Shown piece by piece: positions 1 to 8,089 of a stretch of DNA of 64,000 nt. Numbering within the stretch: position 1 is the stretch's first letter; the number at the start of each line of letters is the position of its first letter. The notes beneath the pieces were generated by a model that did no database searches, had not been told where the DNA came from, and saw nothing but the letters and a program-made list of their open reading frames with translations. Origin of the DNA: Duganella sp. 1411 (GTDB lineage: Bacteria; Pseudomonadota; Gammaproteobacteria; Burkholderiales; Burkholderiaceae_D); contig NZ_JAFICD010000006.1 of NCBI RefSeq assembly GCF_017833525.1, positions 124,001-188,000 of the forward strand. The letters run 5' to 3'. The position numbers and the translations under genes were made by a program.

Positions 1-448
1 GGCCGAGCCAGGCGTACAGCTTGCCCATGGTCTCGGCGTCGCGCTGGGCCAGGTAGTCGTTGACGGTGACGATGTGCACGCCCTTGCCCGACAGCGCGTT
101 CAGGTAGGCCGGCAGGGTCGCGGTCAAGGTCTTGCCCTCGCCCGTGCCCATCTCGGCGATCTTACCGAAGTGCAGAACCATACCGCCCAGCAATTGCACG
201 TCGAAGTGGCGCATCTTGAAGACGCGCTTGCTCGCCTCGCGGCAGACGGCAAAGGCCTCGGGCAACAGCGCGTCGAGCGTCTCGCCGTTGGCGATGCGCG
301 CCTTGAAGGCGGGCGTCTTCGCTTGCAGCTCGGCATCCGACAGTTTTTCCATCGCGGGCTCGAGCGCATTGATCTCGCGTACCGTTTTTTGGTATTGCTT
401 GAGCAGTCGCTGGTTGCGGCTGCCGAAAATCTGGGTCAGTAATGACAT
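1..448 (-). CDS. secA: Preprotein translocase ATPase SecA, N-terminal part (cut by window edge)
   Basis: SecA is the ATPase motor that drives unfolded preproteins through SecYEG. Only the first 149 residues are inside the window; the rest lies to the left. The translation begins [19 protein letters not shown], the usual SecA N-terminus, and carries the Walker A stretch MGTGEGKT at residues 100-107, followed by [10 protein letters not shown]. All of this belongs to nucleotide-binding domain 1. The start is the ATG at 448-446; no strong ribosome site is visible before it. It is divergent from the DUF721 gene, so the 236-bp gap between them should hold both promoters. The identification is secure; completeness cannot be judged. 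Confidence 0.95.
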   Translation of the reverse strand, partial: MSLLTQIFGSRNQRLLKQYQKTVREINALEPAMEKLSDAELQAKTPAFKARIANGETLDALLPEAFAVCREASKRVFKMRHFDVQLLGGMVLHFGKIAEMGTGEGKTLTATLPAYLNALSGKGVHIVTVNDYLAQRDAETMGKLYAWLG

Positions 449-684
449 GCTTGAATTCTTGAAAAAACGCCGTTAAAAAAAGCTCTGTAGGTGGAAAACG
501 CCTTACCGCACGGAGTTCGACTATGGCAAAAGACGGTGATTTTATCATGCGTCCGTCCCAAGGTTGGGTTATTGGCCTATATAACAATAGCCCAGACGTG
601 AACAATGTCACAAAATCAATCTATTTTACCCGCTGGCCGGGTGGCGGGCACGACGGGCGGATGACGGCGAGCGGGCGCTGTGAT

Positions 685-1176
685 ATGTTTCGCCGCATGC
701 GATTTAATTCCTCCAACGTCTCGATCAACCGCCGCACGCCTGTCGGGGCGACCGACTTCCTGCGCCGCGACGACAAGCTGGCGGCCATGCTGCCGGCCAT
801 CGAGCGCATGGCGGCGCTGCAAAAAGATTGTGCGACGGCCCTGCCGGCGATGTTCAAGTATTGCGAGATCCTGGCCTTCGAGGGCGGCCAGCTGGTGTTG
901 TCGTTGCCGAACGCCGCGCTCGCGGCAAAGCTCAAGCAGCAAATCCCGAAGCTGCAGGAAACCTTGGCGCGGCGCGGCTGGCAGGTGCAGGGCGTCAAGC
1001 TCAAGGTGCAGATGAGCAAGCCGGCCGAGATCAAGGAGCAGATGCGGGCGCTGTCGCTGCCGGAGGCGGCCGTGACGGCCTTCGACCAGTTGGGCGAGAC
1101 CCTGGAGGACACGCCGCAGAACGCCACCTTGATCGCGGCGTTGAAAGCGATGGTGGCCCGGCGCCGCCCGGCTTAA
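685..1176 (+). CDS. DUF721 / DciA-like protein
   Basis: A 163-residue protein, of which the first four residues are uncertain because ATG at 697 is an equally possible start. The region around residues 25-110 (DKLAAMLPAIERMAALQKDC, then a beta-rich part with LVLSLPNAALAAKLKQQIP) resembles the DUF721 family. DciA, the replicative-helicase operator of bacteria that lack DnaC/DnaI, belongs to that family. A DUF721 gene beside secA and lpxC is common in betaproteobacteria, which supports the call. The DNA replication role is inferred from the family only. It stands alone between divergent secA and convergent lpxC. Confidence 0.7.
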   Translation: MFRRMRFNSSNVSINRRTPVGATDFLRRDDKLAAMLPAIERMAALQKDCATALPAMFKYCEILAFEGGQLVLSLPNAALAAKLKQQIPKLQETLARRGWQVQGVKLKVQMSKPAEIKEQMRALSLPEAAVTAFDQLGETLEDTPQNATLIAALKAMVARRRPA

Positions 1177-1195
1177 ACCCGCACCGCGCGCGCCC

Positions 1196-1246
1196 TGGGG
1201 TCGTACGGGGGCGCCGAGTCCCCGTACGGGGTACGCCCCCGTCGTT
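1196..1246. repeat. GC-rich inverted repeat at a convergent gene end
   Basis: The stretch between the DUF721 gene and lpxC contains GGGGTCGTACGGGGG and CCCCGTACGGGG, which can fold back on each other. Its GGGGTCGTAC core also occurs in the repeat copy near 31350 and, with two changes, near 8920. It may act as a bidirectional terminator, but there is no T tract. Confidence 0.45.
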
Positions 1247-1257
1247 GCCGGGTTCGA

Positions 1258-2193
1258 TTAAGTTAGCGCCCACTCGCGCGCCATCTGGCGCAGATACGAC
1301 GGCGGCGCCGCCTCATTGGTCTCGAACGAGACGATCTCATACGCGTCCGGATGCTTGAGCAGCTCCAGCAGCAGCTGGTTGTTCAGCGCATGGCCGGACT
1401 TGTGCGCCTCGTAGCTGGCCAGCAGCGGATGGCCGACCAGATACAAATCGCCGATGGCATCCAAAATCTTGTGCCGCACGAACTCGTCGTCATAGCGCAG
1501 CCCGTCCGAATTCAGTATCCGGTACTCGTCCATCACGATGGCGTTCTCGAGCGAGCCGCCGCGCGCCAGGCCTATGCCGCGCAGCATCTCCACGTCCTGC
1601 ATGAAGCCGAACGTGCGGGCGCGCGCCACGTCGTGCACATACGAAACGTCGCCGAAGTCGACGTTGGCGCGCTGCTGCGTGCCGTCGACGGCGGGATGGT
1701 TGAACTCGATGAAAAAGTCCAGCTTGAAGCCGTTGTGCGGGGTCAGGCGCGCCCATTTTTCCTTGTCGCCCTTGCCTTCGCGCACCTCGACCGGCTTCAG
1801 CACGCGGATGAATTTCTTCGCGGCGGGCTGCTCGAGCACGCCCGCCTGCTGCAGCAGGAACACGAACGACGACGCCGAACCGTCCATGATCGGGATTTCC
1901 TCGGCGCTGACCTCGATGTACAGGTTGTCGATGCCTAGGCCGGCGCAGGCCGACATCAGGTGCTCGACGGTCGACACGCGGGCGCCGTCCTTGACCAGCA
2001 CCGACGCCATGCGGGTGTCGCCGACGGCCATGGCGCTGGCCGGAAATTCGACCATGGGCGACAGGTCGACGCGGCGGAAGACGATGCCGGTATCGGGCTC
2101 GGCCGGGCGCAGGGTCAGTTCGACCTTGGTGCCGGAATGCAGGCCCACACCCGTGGTGCGGACCAGTTCTTTGATGGTGCGTTGTTTTAACAT
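1258..2193 (-). CDS. lpxC: UDP-3-O-acyl-N-acetylglucosamine deacetylase LpxC
   Basis: LpxC is a zinc hydrolase that performs the committed step of lipid A synthesis in the cytoplasm. The 311-residue product has the family length. The zinc ligands are visible: His78 in [16 protein letters not shown], and His241 and Asp245 in [11 protein letters not shown]. The catalytic base is His268 in KSGHALNNQ. The N-terminus [21 protein letters not shown] is canonical, so the ATG at 2193 is secure. In many proteobacteria lpxC directly follows ftsZ at the end of the dcw cluster. Here about 7 kb of other genes intervene, and lpxC has its own TATAAT box just upstream. Confidence 0.97.
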   Translation of the reverse strand: MLKQRTIKELVRTTGVGLHSGTKVELTLRPAEPDTGIVFRRVDLSPMVEFPASAMAVGDTRMASVLVKDGARVSTVEHLMSACAGLGIDNLYIEVSAEEIPIMDGSASSFVFLLQQAGVLEQPAAKKFIRVLKPVEVREGKGDKEKWARLTPHNGFKLDFFIEFNHPAVDGTQQRANVDFGDVSYVHDVARARTFGFMQDVEMLRGIGLARGGSLENAIVMDEYRILNSDGLRYDDEFVRHKILDAIGDLYLVGHPLLASYEAHKSGHALNNQLLLELLKHPDAYEIVSFETNEAAPPSYLRQMAREWALT

Positions 2194-2210
2194 GGGACTG
2201 ATTATAGCGA

Positions 2211-2216
2211 AGTTGA
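2211..2216 (-). promoter_or_regulatory. Probable -10 box of lpxC
   Basis: A perfect TATAAT on the minus strand, 17 nt before the lpxC start codon. The expected -35 position has no good match, so the promoter is weak, activated or has a very short leader. Its presence suggests lpxC is transcribed independently of the dcw operon. Confidence 0.4.
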
Positions 2217-2248
2217 GATCGCCGCGCTGCGCCCCGCGTTTCCCTCAA

Positions 2249-3091
2249 TCAAGGATGCTCGGCCTCGGCGTGCACCGCCTCGCGCCGCACCAGGTAGACG
2301 CCGCTGGCGATGATGATGCCGGCGCCGAGCAGCGTGTAGCCGTCGGGCAGCGCCTGCCACAGCAGCCAGTCGATCGCCACACCCCAGGCCAGCGCCGAGT
2401 ATTCGAACGGCGCCACCACCGACGCCCTGCCGGTGCTGAAGGCCTTGGTGATGGCCAGTTGGCCGAAAAACCCCGACAACGCCAGCGCCAGCAGCACCCA
2501 GCCGTCCTCGGCGCGCACCGGCACCCAGCGCTGGTACGACAAGGCCACGGCGCCGGCCGCCATCATCGTCAGCAGCCAGAACATCATCGACTCGGTGCTG
2601 TCGGTGCGCGCCAGCACGCGGGCGGCGATGGCCGACATCGCGTAGCAGGCGGCCGCGGCCAGAATGGCCAGCCCGCCCAGGGTCAGAAAGCCGGTGCCCT
2701 CGGGGCGCAGCACCACCAGCACGCCGACCAGGCCGACGACGATGGCCACCCACTGGCCCGGGCCGACCTTTTCCTTCAGCACAAACACCGACAGCGCCGT
2801 GATCAGCGACGGCGCGATGAAGAAGATCGAATACGCCTCGGCCAGCGAGAGCGACTTCAAGCCGAAGGCGAAGGTGGTCAGCATGGCGACGCCGAGCACG
2901 GCGCGGAAAATCTGCATCGACCACCGCACCTCGAAGATGCCGCGGAAAGCGCCGCGATAAATGATGTAGCCGCACAGCAGCGGCAGCGAGCTCAACGCCC
3001 GCAAGGCCGTCACCTGCATGGCCGGATAGTGGGCGGACAGCAGCTTCATGGCCGTGTCCATGAACGAGAACATCATCACGGCGATCAGCAT
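2249..3091 (-). CDS. DMT-superfamily (EamA) transporter
   Basis: An inner-membrane protein with about ten hydrophobic segments arranged as two EamA repeats; the substrate is unknown. Opening residues such as VMMFSFMDTAMKLL and the LGVAMLTTFAFGLKSLSLAEA segment are typical of the family. The ATG at 3091 is placed at the very edge of the first helix. In-frame codons continue upstream and encode ISRKENLHSIYA, which matches the usual pre-helix segment. A strong AAGGAG (3160-3155) precedes an in-frame CTG at 3148-3146 with 6-nt spacing. The true protein is therefore probably 19 residues longer and starts at CTG. It is transcribed alone from the promoter at 3263-3291. Confidence 0.85.
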   Translation of the reverse strand: MLIAVMMFSFMDTAMKLLSAHYPAMQVTALRALSSLPLLCGYIIYRGAFRGIFEVRWSMQIFRAVLGVAMLTTFAFGLKSLSLAEAYSIFFIAPSLITALSVFVLKEKVGPGQWVAIVVGLVGVLVVLRPEGTGFLTLGGLAILAAAACYAMSAIAARVLARTDSTESMMFWLLTMMAAGAVALSYQRWVPVRAEDGWVLLALALSGFFGQLAITKAFSTGRASVVAPFEYSALAWGVAIDWLLWQALPDGYTLLGAGIIIASGVYLVRREAVHAEAEHP

Positions 3092-3262
3092 CGCGTAGAT
3101 GCTGTGCAGGTTTTCCTTGCGGGAGATGGGAGTGGGAACAGAAGACAGAAGAAGCTCCTTGCTACAGGCCGGACGCGGGCCGCTGGGAACGTCATCATGG
3201 CGACGTCCGGAGCCAGGATCGCGGGCGGCGCCAGAGGGTCCCGGGCGGCGCGATCGATGCTG

Positions 3263-3291
3263 ATTATAGCAAGTTGATAATTTCCTTGCAG
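3263..3291 (-). promoter_or_regulatory. Sigma70-like promoter of the DMT transporter
   Basis: Minus strand: perfect TATAAT (3268-3263), 17-bp spacer, weak CTGCAA -35 (3291-3286). The start point would be near 3256, giving a leader of about 108 nt to the suspected CTG start. Confidence 0.45.
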
Positions 3292-3364
3292 CCGCTAAGC
3301 GGCTTCAGCCGGCCGTGACGATTGGTGAATTTTCAAACCGAACAAAATGTTATCCTGAGCTCAA

Positions 3365-3712
3365 ATGATTTCGCATATCAAACACCTCGCCGCGGCTTGT
3401 TTGGCCGCCGCCGCGCTAACCTACCTTTCGCTGCTGGTGCCAGGACGCGTCATCGCGGTGTGCGCCAATTTGGGGGCGCCGGAGTATTGTCCGGTGCTCG
3501 CCTATGGTTTTCCACTTCCGTTCATCGCCGATAGCCAGGGGATTTCGCCTGTTGGATCGGTGGCGAGGGACCCGCTATCGCTCTTGATCGGCGAAGACGA
3601 CGTGCTTTGGGCACGGCTCGCAATATCGGCCTTGTTTTGGTTCCTGGTTGTCCTGCTAAGCAAGGCCACGTGGCGATACCGGCGAGGCCAACGCAAACCA
3701 AGATTTTTCTAG
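3365..3712 (+). CDS. Small membrane protein of unknown function
   Basis: A 115-residue protein I do not recognise. It has a hydrophobic N-terminal segment (about residues 7-30, AAACLAAAALTYLSLLVP), a middle part of about 50 residues that would be periplasmic (with two cysteines, CANLGAPEYC), a second membrane helix (about residues 80-100, ISALFWFLVVLLS) and a basic tail (KATWRYRRGQRKPRFF). This suggests a two-helix inner-membrane protein with both ends in the cytoplasm. There is no clear ribosome site before the ATG. It lies between the DMT transporter and a VOC protein and is probably monocistronic. Confidence 0.55.
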   Translation: MISHIKHLAAACLAAAALTYLSLLVPGRVIAVCANLGAPEYCPVLAYGFPLPFIADSQGISPVGSVARDPLSLLIGEDDVLWARLAISALFWFLVVLLSKATWRYRRGQRKPRFF

Positions 3713-3794
3713 CCGGGCTGTCGAATTTAGGCGCGCTCGTTCGTCGTCACCATGAATTACCCTTCATTCATCCACTTTTCGACATGGAGACGTC

Positions 3795-4193
3795 ATGAAC
3801 AAACAGATCATCTTTAGCCTCGCGGTCAAGGACCTCGACCAGTCCAAGGCCTTTTTTTCCGCCCTGGGCTTCGGCTTCAATCCGGAATACAGCAACGAAA
3901 AATCGGCCTTCATGGTCATCGTGGACGGCAGCGTCTACGCCATGCTCATGACGGAGCCGTTCTTCCAGTCCTTCATCGACAAGCCACTGGCGCAGGCCAG
4001 GGAAGCCAATGAGGTCGTCATCGGCCTGAGTTGCGAGAGCCGGGACGAAGTGGACAGCCTGATCGCCAAAGCCGTCGCCGCCGGCGGCCGCACCCCGCAT
4101 CCGCCCGAGGACCACGGCTTCATGTACGACCAGGGCTTCGAGGATCTCGACGGCCACCTGTGGAATCTGGTCTGGATGGCGCCCCCGGCCTGA
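3795..4193 (+). CDS. VOC-family (glyoxalase / bleomycin-resistance fold) protein
   Basis: A 132-residue cytoplasmic protein with one VOC module made of two beta-alpha-beta-beta-beta units. The first runs from MNKQIIFSLAVKDLDQSKAFF to the MLMTEPFF region. The second includes EVDSLIAKAVAAGG and ends in the typical FEDLDGHLWNLVWM. Family members bind a divalent metal and handle small molecules; the substrate here cannot be predicted. The start follows GGAGACGTC with reasonable spacing. It stands alone, with 139 nt to the oxidase gene. Confidence 0.85.
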   Translation: MNKQIIFSLAVKDLDQSKAFFSALGFGFNPEYSNEKSAFMVIVDGSVYAMLMTEPFFQSFIDKPLAQAREANEVVIGLSCESRDEVDSLIAKAVAAGGRTPHPPEDHGFMYDQGFEDLDGHLWNLVWMAPPA

Positions 4194-4331
4194 ACCGGTC
4201 GATCGGACAGTCCCCGTCCTCCCCGGATTTTTCCGAAAAAATGCTGGCGCCCGCGCCTACGCCCACGCGGCGTGCGGGGTGACAGGCGGCGCGCCTCATC
4301 CATCATAAGCTGGCCTGACTCAGGGAGCGCG

Positions 4332-5975
4332 ATGATGGCCATCGAAACGATCGACGAAGCATTCCAACCCACCGCCAAAGCCACGCCGGAGGGCTACGTC
4401 CACGCCGACGACCCGACGCACGCGCACCCGCACGAACATCCCCACGGCTGGCGCCGCTGGCTGTACGCCACCAACCACAAGGACATCGGCACGCTGTATT
4501 TATGGTTCGCGCTGGCGATGCTGATGGCCGGCGGCCTGCTGGCCATGCTGATCCGCGTCGAACTGTTCCAGCCGGGCCTGCAGTTCTTCGAGCCCGAGTT
4601 CTACAACCAGATGGTCACCATGCACGGGCTGGTGATGATCTTCGGCGCCATCATGCCGGCCTTCGTCGGCTTCGCCAACTGGATGATCCCGCTGCAGATC
4701 GGCGCCTCCGACATGGCGTTCGCGCGCATGAACAACTTCTCGTTCTGGCTGCTGCCGCCGGCCGCGCTGCTGTTGACGGCGTCGTTCTTCAGCGCCGGCG
4801 GCGCCGCGGCCACCGGCTGGACCCTGTACCCGCCGCTGTCGGTGCAGATGGGCGTCGGCATGGACCTGGCCATCTTCGCCATCCACCTGATGGGGGTGTC
4901 GTCGATCATGGGCGCGCTCAACATCATCACCACCATCCTCAACCTGCGCGCCAAGGGCATGACCCTGATGCGCATGCCGATGTTCTGCTGGACCTGGCTG
5001 ATCACCGCCTACCTGCTGCTGGCCGTCATGCCGGTGCTGGCCGCCGCCGTCACCATGATCCTGACCGACCGCCACTTCGGCACCACCTTCTTCAACGCCG
5101 CCGGTGCCGGCGACCCGGTGATGTACCAGCACATCTTCTGGTTCTTCGGCCACCCGGAGGTCTACATCCTGATCCTGCCGGCGTTCGGCATCATCTCCGA
5201 GGTCATCCCGGCGTTCTCGCGCAAGCAGCTGTTCGGCTACGCGTCGATGGTGTACGCGGCCGGCGCCATCGCCATCATCTCCTTCATCGTCTGGGCGCAC
5301 CACATGTTCACCACCGGCATGCCGGTCACCGGCCAATTGTTCTTCATGTACGCCACCATGCTGGTGGCCGTGCCCACCGGCGTCAAGGTGTTCAACTGGA
5401 TCGCCACGATGTGGCGCGGCGCCATGACGTTCGAGGCGCCGATGCAGTTCGCCGTCGGCTTTTTGTGGGTATTTACGATCGGCGGCTTCTCCGGGCTGAT
5501 CCTCGCGGTCGCGCCGATCGACGTTCAGGTGCAGGACACGTATTACGTCGTCGCCCACTTCCATTACGTGCTGGTGGCCGGCTCGCTGTTCGGGCTGTTC
5601 GCCGGCTACTACTACTGGGTGCCGAAGTGGACCGGCCACATGTTCGATCAATGGCGGGCCGGCTTCCACTTCTGGAACTCGCTCGTCTGGGTCAACGTCA
5701 CCTTCTTCCCGATGCACTTCCTCGGGCTGGCCGGCATGCCGCGCCGCTACGCCGACTACTCGACCCAGTTCACCGACTTCAACCAGGTGGCGACGGTGGG
5801 CGCCTTGCTGTTCGGGCTGACGCAGGTATACTTCCTGTTCGCCATCGTGCTGCCGACCATCCGCGGCGGCAAGCCTGCCCCGGCCAAGCCGTGGGAGGGC
5901 GCCGACGGCCTGGAATGGACGGTGCCCAGTCCGGCGCCGTTCCACACCTTCGAAAAGCCGCCGGTGGTGGTGTGA
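4332..5975 (+). CDS. Haem-copper oxidase subunit I (cytochrome c oxidase, CtaD-like), orphan
   Basis: Catalytic subunit of a terminal oxidase, 547 residues with about 12 membrane helices. Cofactor residues are intact: His98 (MVTMHG, haem a), His274 and Tyr278 (GHPEVY, CuB with the His-Tyr crosslink), His323-His324 (AHHMF, CuB), and His409 and His411 (VAHFHYVL, haems a3 and a). The K-channel lysine is Lys352 (VPTGVKVFNW). The N-terminus is unusually His-rich (THAHPHEHPHG). The motif that usually reads AFPRMNN is AFARMNN here. AGGGAG at 4322 supports the ATG at 4332 or 4335. No subunit II or III lies beside it; the only partner is the DUF2244 gene 13 nt downstream. It probably uses subunits encoded elsewhere or represents an accessory oxidase. 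Confidence 0.93.
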   Translation: MMAIETIDEAFQPTAKATPEGYVHADDPTHAHPHEHPHGWRRWLYATNHKDIGTLYLWFALAMLMAGGLLAMLIRVELFQPGLQFFEPEFYNQMVTMHGLVMIFGAIMPAFVGFANWMIPLQIGASDMAFARMNNFSFWLLPPAALLLTASFFSAGGAAATGWTLYPPLSVQMGVGMDLAIFAIHLMGVSSIMGALNIITTILNLRAKGMTLMRMPMFCWTWLITAYLLLAVMPVLAAAVTMILTDRHFGTTFFNAAGAGDPVMYQHIFWFFGHPEVYILILPAFGIISEVIPAFSRKQLFGYASMVYAAGAIAIISFIVWAHHMFTTGMPVTGQLFFMYATMLVAVPTGVKVFNWIATMWRGAMTFEAPMQFAVGFLWVFTIGGFSGLILAVAPIDVQVQDTYYVVAHFHYVLVAGSLFGLFAGYYYWVPKWTGHMFDQWRAGFHFWNSLVWVNVTFFPMHFLGLAGMPRRYADYSTQFTDFNQVATVGALLFGLTQVYFLFAIVLPTIRGGKPAPAKPWEGADGLEWTVPSPAPFHTFEKPPVVV

Positions 5976-5988
5976 ACGGGAGCGAGCG

Positions 5989-6456
5989 ATGCCGCGCGAT
6001 GTGCCCTCGGAACGACGCAGTTGGCTGTTGCAACGCCGCGCCGTGCTGCGCCGGCCGCAGTTGCTGCTGCTGTTCGCCACCTTGTGCGGCCCGACCGTGG
6101 GGATCAGCATGGTGTTCCTCTACTTCGGCTACTGGCACATGCTGGCGTACGCGCTGCTGGAGATGGCCGCGCTGGGCGCCTGCCTGTCGCACTACGCCCG
6201 GCACCTGGACGACTACGACCGCATCGACATTTCGGAGAGCGCGATCGTGGTCGAACAGCGCCGGGGTCGCCGGCGCAACCGTCTCCAGCTCGACCTTTGG
6301 ACGACGCGCTTGCTGCCGCCGGCAGGCGATGGCGCGCCGATCCGCCTTAACGACCGCCACGATCATACGGTGGTACTGGGGGGCTTCCTCGGCGCCGCCG
6401 AACGCCGCCACCTTGCCGCCGAGCTAGGCCAATGTTTGCGCAGCGGACCAAGCTAA
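5989..6456 (+). CDS. DUF2244 membrane protein
   Basis: A 155-residue protein with two adjacent hydrophobic segments (about residues 23-46 and 48-66), then a soluble C-terminal half (IDISESAIVVEQRRGRRRNR, a tryptophan, then VVLGGFLGAAERRHLAAELG). This is the usual DUF2244 layout. Genes of this family are often found with haem-copper oxidase genes, and here it follows subunit I with a 13-nt gap and GGGAGCGAGCG before its ATG. Co-transcription with the oxidase is therefore likely. A role in oxidase assembly or function is inferred from context only. Confidence 0.75.
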   Translation: MPRDVPSERRSWLLQRRAVLRRPQLLLLFATLCGPTVGISMVFLYFGYWHMLAYALLEMAALGACLSHYARHLDDYDRIDISESAIVVEQRRGRRRNRLQLDLWTTRLLPPAGDGAPIRLNDRHDHTVVLGGFLGAAERRHLAAELGQCLRSGPS

Positions 6457-6538
6457 ACACTATTATTGCCGATAATCAATATTCGACCTTTCCCGCGATG
6501 ACATGATGAGGACACCCACCCTCTTCGCGGAGCCTCTC

Positions 6539-6991
6539 ATGTCGACCTGCCAGCAATGCGGTATCGGAAATTCACCAACCCGTGCGAACTGCACAACTTG
6601 CGGCGCCGCCATTCCCAAAGCGGTGGCGGGCGAAGAGGCCGAACTGTCGGCGTTGTGGCGCATCCGGTTCGACCTGGTCGAAAAAGCGGGCGGCCCCACG
6701 CTGCCACCGCTCAAGAAATTGCGGCTGGGCGAGTGCTTCCGACTGGTATGCAATTTTTGGGCTCTGCTATTCGGACCGTTTTATTATCTGGCCAAAGGGA
6801 TGTGGCGCAAGGCGCTCATCGCGGCGTTCATCGGTCTGCCATTGATGCTCTTAATCAACGTGATAGCACCGCACGGCGAACTGGAGCAGCTGAAGTTCGC
6901 CATCAACATGACGATCAACGTTTGGTTCGCCGTCCACGCCAACGTGAACTACTATAAAAAAGTCGTGTTGGGCGACAATGGCTGGTGGTGA
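6539..6991 (+). CDS. Zinc-ribbon plus DUF2628 membrane protein
   Basis: A 150-residue protein. A zinc ribbon is formed by Cys4, Cys7, Cys18 and Cys21 (MSTCQQCGIGN, then ANCTTCGAA). The rest has two hydrophobic segments and the pattern FWALLFGPFYYLAKGMWRKA, typical of DUF2628, and ends with VHANVNYYKKVVLGDNGWW. GGAG at 6529-6532, 6 nt before the ATG at 6539, decides the start over an in-frame ATG at 6503. Function is unknown; DUF2628 proteins are small inner-membrane proteins. It lies just before the repeat-rich segment at 7000-7200. Confidence 0.75.
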   Translation: MSTCQQCGIGNSPTRANCTTCGAAIPKAVAGEEAELSALWRIRFDLVEKAGGPTLPPLKKLRLGECFRLVCNFWALLFGPFYYLAKGMWRKALIAAFIGLPLMLLINVIAPHGELEQLKFAINMTINVWFAVHANVNYYKKVVLGDNGWW

Positions 6992-7016
6992 GCAACTCCA
7001 GGGTCAGGTCCCAACT

Positions 7017-7113
7017 CCGGGGTCAAGTCTAACATTGCTACACGACCTCGACGCTATGGCCGCCGACGGCTCATCCATGGCGGATTACGCCTTCGGCTAA
7101 TCCGCCCTACGTG
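7017..7113 (+). repeat. Composite dispersed repeat, copy A (ends in a REP-like palindrome)
   Basis: This stretch matches, with scattered changes, the reverse complement of 62610-62700. Shared blocks in order are CCGGGGTCA, CTACACGA, CTCGA, GGCGGATTACG and CTAATCCGCCCTACGTG. The last 36 bases are an imperfect palindrome of the REP-like family also found at 43612, 50349 and 62521. A short GGGTCAGGTC echo precedes it at 7001-7010. Confidence 0.75.
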
Positions 7114-7193
7114 ATTCCGTGGTTTTTAAATTCCGTGGTTTTTAAATTCCGCAGTTTTTTAATTCCGCGGTTTTTTAATTCCGTGGTTTTTCG
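7114..7193. repeat. Five-copy 16-bp tandem repeat
   Basis: Five consecutive 16-bp units, ATTCCGTGGTTTTTAA or one-to-three-base variants, run without spacers from 7114 to 7193; the last unit ends in TCG. A degenerate ATTCCGTGGTTCCGG follows at about 7206. The array is far richer in T than its surroundings. It lies between the REP-like repeat and the 3' end of the HTH regulator gene. Confidence 0.85.
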
Positions 7194-7239
7194 GTTCCGG
7201 GGGGCATTCCGTGGTTCCGGAGGCGGTGGTTCGGCGCCA

Positions 7240-7998
7240 CTATGCCGGCAGCAGCATCACCAGCTTCAGGTCGTGCCGTTTGGCCAGATGCAAGGTGACC
7301 TGATTGAAGCGGAGCTCCCCGCCCGACGGCGGCTGGAAACGCCGCAGCCCGCCCTCCCTGCCGACCACATCCTGCAGACGCCACAGCTCGCGGAACTCGG
7401 CACTGTCGCGCGCCACGTCGGCGATCAGTTGTTGCACGGCCGGATGGTCGGCGTGCTTGCCGATGTCGGCGCGGAACTCGGCCACCAGCCGCCGCGCGCG
7501 CTCCGGCCAGTCGACGATCAACCCGCGCGCCGCCGCCGACTGGAACATGAAGCGCAGCAGATTCGGCCCCGGCCCGTCCAGCCAGCCGGCGAACAACGCC
7601 GCCGCCGCGCCGTTCCACGCCAGCGCGTCCCAGCGCAGGTCGAGGATGTACGCCGGCGCGCCCACCGCCGCGACGATCGCGTCGAGCGAGTCGTCGGCCT
7701 GCGCCTGATCGGCGTCGCCCTGCGGATCGAGCCGCTCGGCCAGACTGAACAAATACACCCGCTCGGCCGCGCTCAGCCGCAACACTTCGGCCAGCCGCGC
7801 CAGCATCTTGCCCGACGCCGACACCGGCCGGCCCTGCTCCAGCCACGTCAGCCATGTCGGGCTGACCTCGCACAGCTGCGCCAGCTCTTCGCGCCGCAGC
7901 CCCGGCGTGCGCCGCCGTCCGCCGCCCGCCAGCCCGACGCTGGCCGGCGTGGTGCGCTCCCGATGGGCGCGGATGAAATCGCCTAATTTGTTCTGCAT
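7240..7998 (-). CDS. HTH (XRE-type) regulator with MmyB-like ligand domain
   Basis: A 252-residue transcription factor. Residues about 1-75 form a helix-turn-helix of the Cro/C1 type with the signature RRTPGLRREELAQLCEVSPTWLTWLEQGR. The C-terminal part (about 105-250, AYILDLRWDALAWNGAAAALF, then LLRFMFQ) is the MmyB-like ligand-binding domain. Such proteins are usually regulators of a neighbouring divergent gene. Here that is the methyltransferase at 8090, with 91 bp between the two ATGs. The start at 7998 gives the usual MQNKLGDFIRAHRER N-terminus; further in-frame codons upstream run through the promoter region and are not credible. Confidence 0.88.
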   Translation of the reverse strand: MQNKLGDFIRAHRERTTPASVGLAGGGRRRTPGLRREELAQLCEVSPTWLTWLEQGRPVSASGKMLARLAEVLRLSAAERVYLFSLAERLDPQGDADQAQADDSLDAIVAAVGAPAYILDLRWDALAWNGAAAALFAGWLDGPGPNLLRFMFQSAAARGLIVDWPERARRLVAEFRADIGKHADHPAVQQLIADVARDSAEFRELWRLQDVVGREGGLRRFQPPSGGELRFNQVTLHLAKRHDLKLVMLLPA

Positions 7999-8029
7999 GG
8001 TGGTTTTTATACCAGGATAAGTAGTTGTC

Positions 8030-8058
8030 TTGTTACAGGATATAAACCCGCCTATTCT
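8030..8058 (+). promoter_or_regulatory. Promoter of the methyltransferase in the divergent region
   Basis: TTGTTA (8030-8035), 17-bp spacer, TATTCT (8053-8058), start near 8065. The heptamer CAGGATA occurs twice on the + strand (around 8013 and 8036), 23 bp apart. The second copy lies in the spacer, so these could be contacts for the divergent HTH regulator. Confidence 0.45.
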
Positions 8059-8089
8059 GCCCTGACCCGCCCACTTCAGGAGAAATAAA

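Noticed and set aside
7114-7193. CRISPR array
   Set aside because: The 16-bp units are contiguous without spacers and no cas genes are present.
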